DNA of 9,484 nt from CAZTZL01 sp964617625 (GTDB taxonomy: Bacteria > Zhuqueibacterota > QNDG01 > DSAB01): the NCBI GenBank assembly GCA_964617625.1, contig CAZTZL010000106.1:1-9484 (forward strand). The letters run 5' to 3'. Position 1 is the stretch's first letter. Every line of letters starts with the position of its first letter. Below the pieces are notes generated by a model. The model was not told the origin of the DNA and did not search any database. It worked only from the letters and a program-made list of their open reading frames with translations. Of the stretch, positions 7,284-9,484 are shown piece by piece. A program made the translations under genes and the position numbers.

Positions 7284-7350
7284 GAATTGGATTCCTCATT
7301 TATGTTCTGGTTTATCGGTATATGTGTTTCATGAATGGTCATAAATTATT

Positions 7351-7544
7351 AATCCGTTGTGTATAATTCAGAAAAATGCCGAAAAAGGGATTATTTGCAA
7401 GAGTAAAGGTGGATTCCCGCTCAAAACACTGCGGGAATGACAGGGGCAGGGTGTCATTCCTGAAATTTTTAATCAGGAATCCAGGGGTGGAGGTTACAAA
7501 ATCAATCACTTTTAAATATGAACCTTAATTATGCACAACGGATT
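7351..7544. mobile_element. MITE-like element with 18-bp terminal inverted repeats
   Basis: Positions 7351-7368 and 7527-7544 are inverted repeats matching at 17 of 18 bases (core AATCCGTTGTG). They enclose 158 bp without a gene. Both ends are bordered by TATT (7347-7350 and 7545-7548), a possible target duplication, though weak evidence in such AT-rich DNA. The right end abuts the stop codon of the split small gene at 7548-7550. Together these look like a non-autonomous transposon relic. A large stem-loop of another origin is the alternative. Confidence 0.45.
7410..7483. repeat. Compound palindromic repeat of the GATTCCCGC...GCGGGAATGACA type
   Basis: The 74-bp unit is bounded by TGGATTCC (7410-7417) and GGAATCCA (7476-7483). 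Inside, three overlapping inverted repeats use shared arms: 7413-7420 with 7431-7438, 7434-7442 with 7452-7460, and 7456-7463 with 7473-7480. They can form either two outer hairpins or one central hairpin. Repeats with this consensus are common between genes in many proteobacterial genomes. It sits inside the larger inverted repeat 7351-7544. Confidence 0.6.
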
Positions 7545-7547
7545 TAT

Positions 7548-7825
7548 TTAATCTTTTTTAATTATTTTAGCTCTGTTGCTATTTTTACCAGGGAGTCCCG
7601 GAACATGATTTACCACCTCGGCAATTTTTATGTCGATCTCCAATCCATCGAGAGGATTTTTCATAGGAATTATTCCCAATTCAACTGCTTCGTCATACAT
7701 GGTTTCAATTAATCGAAAATTTTTCGCCAAGTTTGCCTTTTCTTTTTTATTAATTCTCTTTCAAGTTTTTGAATGTTTTTATAATTCTTTATCATTACTT
7801 CATCGCCCTTTTCTAACTTACTCAT
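7548..7825 (-). CDS. Small hypothetical protein, two frames joined by a -1 shift at A-AAA-AAG
   Basis: A first frame starts at ATG 7823-7825 (MSKLEKGDEVMIKNYK...) and stops at 7709 after 38 codons. A second frame runs on to 7548 and carries the better-looking protein, with MYDEAVELGIIPMKNPLDGL and EIDIKIAEVVNH. The second frame cannot start upstream of a TGA near 7760 and has only a TTG (7728-7730) near the junction. A slip of -1 at the heptamer A-AAA-AAG (7742-7748, codons ATA AAA AAG) joins them into one 92-residue protein reading ...LERELIKKEKANLAKNF..., a continuous charged helix. Either one A was lost from the run or the gene is expressed by programmed frameshifting. I do not recognise the family with certainty; similar short proteins with the EAxxLGxxPxxxPLxGxE pattern are, from memory, known as hypotheticals in Desulfobacterota. 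It follows the MFS gene by 30 bases and may share its transcript. Confidence 0.6.
7742..7748 (-). other. Slippery heptamer A-AAA-AAG
   Basis: On the minus strand the sequence AAAAAAG lies in the phase A AAA AAG relative to the ATG at 7825. This is the heptamer and phase used for -1 frameshifting in E. coli dnaX. A weak purine-rich stretch (AAAGAG) lies about 8 nt upstream, much poorer than the dnaX Shine-Dalgarno stimulator. I do not see a strong stem-loop just downstream. Confidence 0.5.
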
Positions 7826-7855
7826 TTTTCATGCTGTAAACCAACTTTTTCATGA

Positions 7856-9199
7856 CTATTTTTCAGGCGGGACATTTAATTCTGTGGCCGCCTGTATACC
7901 GGAAGCTACTTCAGGAATAATCCCCAGCCGGACATAAATCGGATGGATTATTTTTTTCAGACCGGACAGTTTGCTGGCAAAAATAACCGCACCGACAAGA
8001 ACGGCCGTGCCGCCGATCGTTAAAGTCAACGGGGCACCGATCCGGCTTGCCAGCCCGCCGGCAAACAGGCTGCCGAATGGCGCCGTGCCCAAAAATGCAA
8101 TCATATAAAAGCTCATCATCCGGCCGCGTTTGTCATCGTCCACGATGGTTTGCAGAACCGTGTTGCTCGAAGCCATCAACATGATCATTCCTAAACCGGT
8201 GATCAACATTAAACCCATCGATAACAAAAAGAGTCTGGACAGAGACAGAGAGATCAGTCCGGCGCCAAAGAGAAATGCGGACAGGGGAATGATTCTTTCA
8301 AGTCCCAAAGCACTTTTTCTCGATGCAAGAGTGAGCGCACCTGCCAGAGCGCCTGTGCCCGAAGCCCCCATGAGAAAGCCGAAGGTGTGGGAACCGCCGT
8401 GAAGAATCTCTTTTGCAAACACAGGCATCAACACGGCGTACGACATTCCCATCAAGCTCACCAAACCGAGCAGCAGGATGATGTCTCTCAGCGGCCGGAA
8501 CCCAAAAACATACGACATACCTTCCTTCAGTTCGTGCAGAACCCGTGTGGTTTTCGGTTTGATTTCCTTTTTCGGAATCCGCATCATCAACAAAGAAACG
8601 ATCACAAAGAGATAACTCACTCCGTTTATAAGAAAACAGACGCCTTCTCCAGTCGCGGCAATCAATATCCCGGCAACCGAAGGACCGATCAGTCTTGCGC
8701 TGTTAACCATGGAGGAATTTAAAGCAATCGCATTGCCAAGATCGTCTCTTTTGGTTACCATTTCCACGACGAACGCCTGGCGCGCCGGCATGTCAAACGC
8801 ATTGATCGCACCAAGGAAGACGCCCAGGAGAATGATATGCCAGATCTGAATACTTCTGGAATAATAAAGAGCGACCAGAGCGAAAGCCTGCATCATGGCC
8901 AGTATCTGGGTTGCAATTAAAATGTGATAGCGGTTCCACCGGTCGATCAGCACGCCGGCAAACGGGCCGAGTAAAAGCGTCGGGATCTGGCCGGCAAATC
9001 CGACCACACCTAATAAGAATGCGGAGCCGGTCTGTTGGTAGACAAGCCAGGGCAGAGCGATCCGCTGCACCCACGTTCCGATCAGAGAAATACTTTGTCC
9101 CAAGAAAAACAAACGGTAGTTTCTGTACCTAAGCGAACGAAAGACAAGATTGAGTCCCCTATGTTCAGCCCTAGGATGTTTATTGGTTTCGGTTTTCAT
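7856..9199 (-). CDS. MFS transporter, MFS_3/DHA3-type exporter
   Basis: The 447-residue protein has about twelve hydrophobic segments and a cytoplasmic loop near residues 207-228. The loop motif GPFAGVLIDRWNR (78-90) after the second helix is the classic MFS motif A. NAIALNSSMVNSARLIGPSVAG (146-167) and DDDKRGRMMSFYMIAFLG (364-381) are typical of the MFS_3 branch that includes EntS-like exporters. It likely exports a small molecule by proton antiport; the substrate cannot be told. The ATG at 9197-9199 is kept although AAGGA lies unusually far upstream (14 nt). Nearer start codons in the leader are out of frame. The gene follows the zinc-ribbon gene after 57 bases without a visible terminator. 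Confidence 0.9.
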   Translation of the reverse strand: MKTETNKHPRAEHRGLNLVFRSLRYRNYRLFFLGQSISLIGTWVQRIALPWLVYQQTGSAFLLGVVGFAGQIPTLLLGPFAGVLIDRWNRYHILIATQILAMMQAFALVALYYSRSIQIWHIILLGVFLGAINAFDMPARQAFVVEMVTKRDDLGNAIALNSSMVNSARLIGPSVAGILIAATGEGVCFLINGVSYLFVIVSLLMMRIPKKEIKPKTTRVLHELKEGMSYVFGFRPLRDIILLLGLVSLMGMSYAVLMPVFAKEILHGGSHTFGFLMGASGTGALAGALTLASRKSALGLERIIPLSAFLFGAGLISLSLSRLFLLSMGLMLITGLGMIMLMASSNTVLQTIVDDDKRGRMMSFYMIAFLGTAPFGSLFAGGLASRIGAPLTLTIGGTAVLVGAVIFASKLSGLKKIIHPIYVRLGIIPEVASGIQAATELNVPPEK

Positions 9200-9256
9200 A
9201 TAAAATCACATTTTCCTTTATGCTTTATTCATAGTTCGGATCATTCGTCTCGAAAA

Positions 9257-9484
9257 TTATTTACGCCATCTTTTGAGTGTAGGAATCAAACTCTGTGCCA
9301 TTTCTTTTGCTTTTTCTTCGGGCATGCCCATCTGTTTGGCGATTTGTATATTCTTTTCGATCTTCTGTTCCAAGGTAATCCCCGCATCCGTAAAATTCCC
9401 ATCTTTGAAACAGAAGCGGCAATATTCTTTATTTTGACTGTGATCGGAATTCTTTCCAAAATCTTCGGGTTTGGCCATCGGCAT
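9257..9484 (-). CDS. Putative zinc-ribbon protein, N-terminus outside the window
   Basis: The visible 75 residues (MPMAKPEDFG..., then YCRFCF and an amphipathic helix ending TLKRWRK) match the putative zinc ribbon family zf-ribbon_2 (PF12674). In that family the protein begins with a CxxCGMPM motif that pairs with the second CxxC, seen here as C22 and C25. The MPM at the window edge is therefore probably the end of that first knuckle and not the true start, so the gene should extend a short way beyond 9484. The function of the family is unknown. Confidence 0.7.
   Translation of the reverse strand: MPMAKPEDFGKNSDHSQNKEYCRFCFKDGNFTDAGITLEQKIEKNIQIAKQMGMPEEKAKEMAQSLIPTLKRWRK

Noticed and set aside
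6480..7334. Long + strand open frame of 284 codons
   Set aside because: It is antisense to the kinase domain with its intact GHMP motifs. It is a codon-bias shadow, with no domain match and no ribosome binding site that I can see.
7300..7400. Promoter for the five-gene operon
   Set aside because: TTGCAA and TTATAC occur on the minus strand, but about 28 nt apart. No pair with acceptable spacing stood out, so none is annotated.
7410..7483. Possible CRISPR or tandem repeat array
   Set aside because: The repeated pieces are inverted, not direct, and there are no regularly spaced units.
7630..7839. Plus-strand open frame of 69 codons in the gap after the MFS gene
   Set aside because: It is antisense to the split small gene and rich in Phe, Ser and Leu, as expected from the reverse of an AT-rich, lysine-rich coding region.

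Overview
All protein genes recognised here lie on the minus strand, so the window reads from right (9484) to left (1). The gene content (SpoIID/LytB lipoprotein next to era, a DUF151 nuclease with a UVR tail, a TtcA-type thiolase, GATTCCCGC-type dispersed palindromes) suggests a Gram-negative bacterium, most likely Desulfobacterota (former Deltaproteobacteria). This assignment is inferred from protein flavour and lipoprotein architecture; no marker in the window settles it.

Right end (9484-7548): the C-terminal part of a small zinc-ribbon protein that runs off the window, then an MFS exporter, then a small hypothetical gene split by a -1 frame change at a classic A-AAA-AAG slippery heptamer. 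Between this gene and the next operon (7351-7544) lies a MITE-like element with 18-bp terminal inverted repeats, which encloses a 74-bp palindromic repeat.

Centre (7283-1149): a tightly packed operon of five genes: a sugar-kinase/nucleotidyltransferase fusion, a SPOR+SpoIID lipoprotein, the GTPase Era, a phosphomutase-like metalloenzyme and a TtcA-like tRNA thiolase. The first three junctions are a 4-nt overlap, a 1-nt gap and a 1-nt overlap, so translational coupling is likely. The operon joins envelope sugar and peptidoglycan metabolism to ribosome and tRNA maturation.

Left end (1127-1): a bifunctional-nuclease (DUF151+UVR) gene with its own promoter and a strong intrinsic terminator, then an initiator tRNA gene with a near-consensus sigma70 promoter and its own long terminator hairpin. 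The last ~230 bases hold no gene I can support, only stem-loops: a bidirectional-looking terminator and two hairpins that share the same TTAC loop.

The most unusual items are the split small gene with its slippery heptamer, the kinase-nucleotidyltransferase fusion whose GxGTR loop is degenerate, and the SPOR+SpoIID lipoprotein, which looks like an RlpA-style analogue built from a different enzyme fold.
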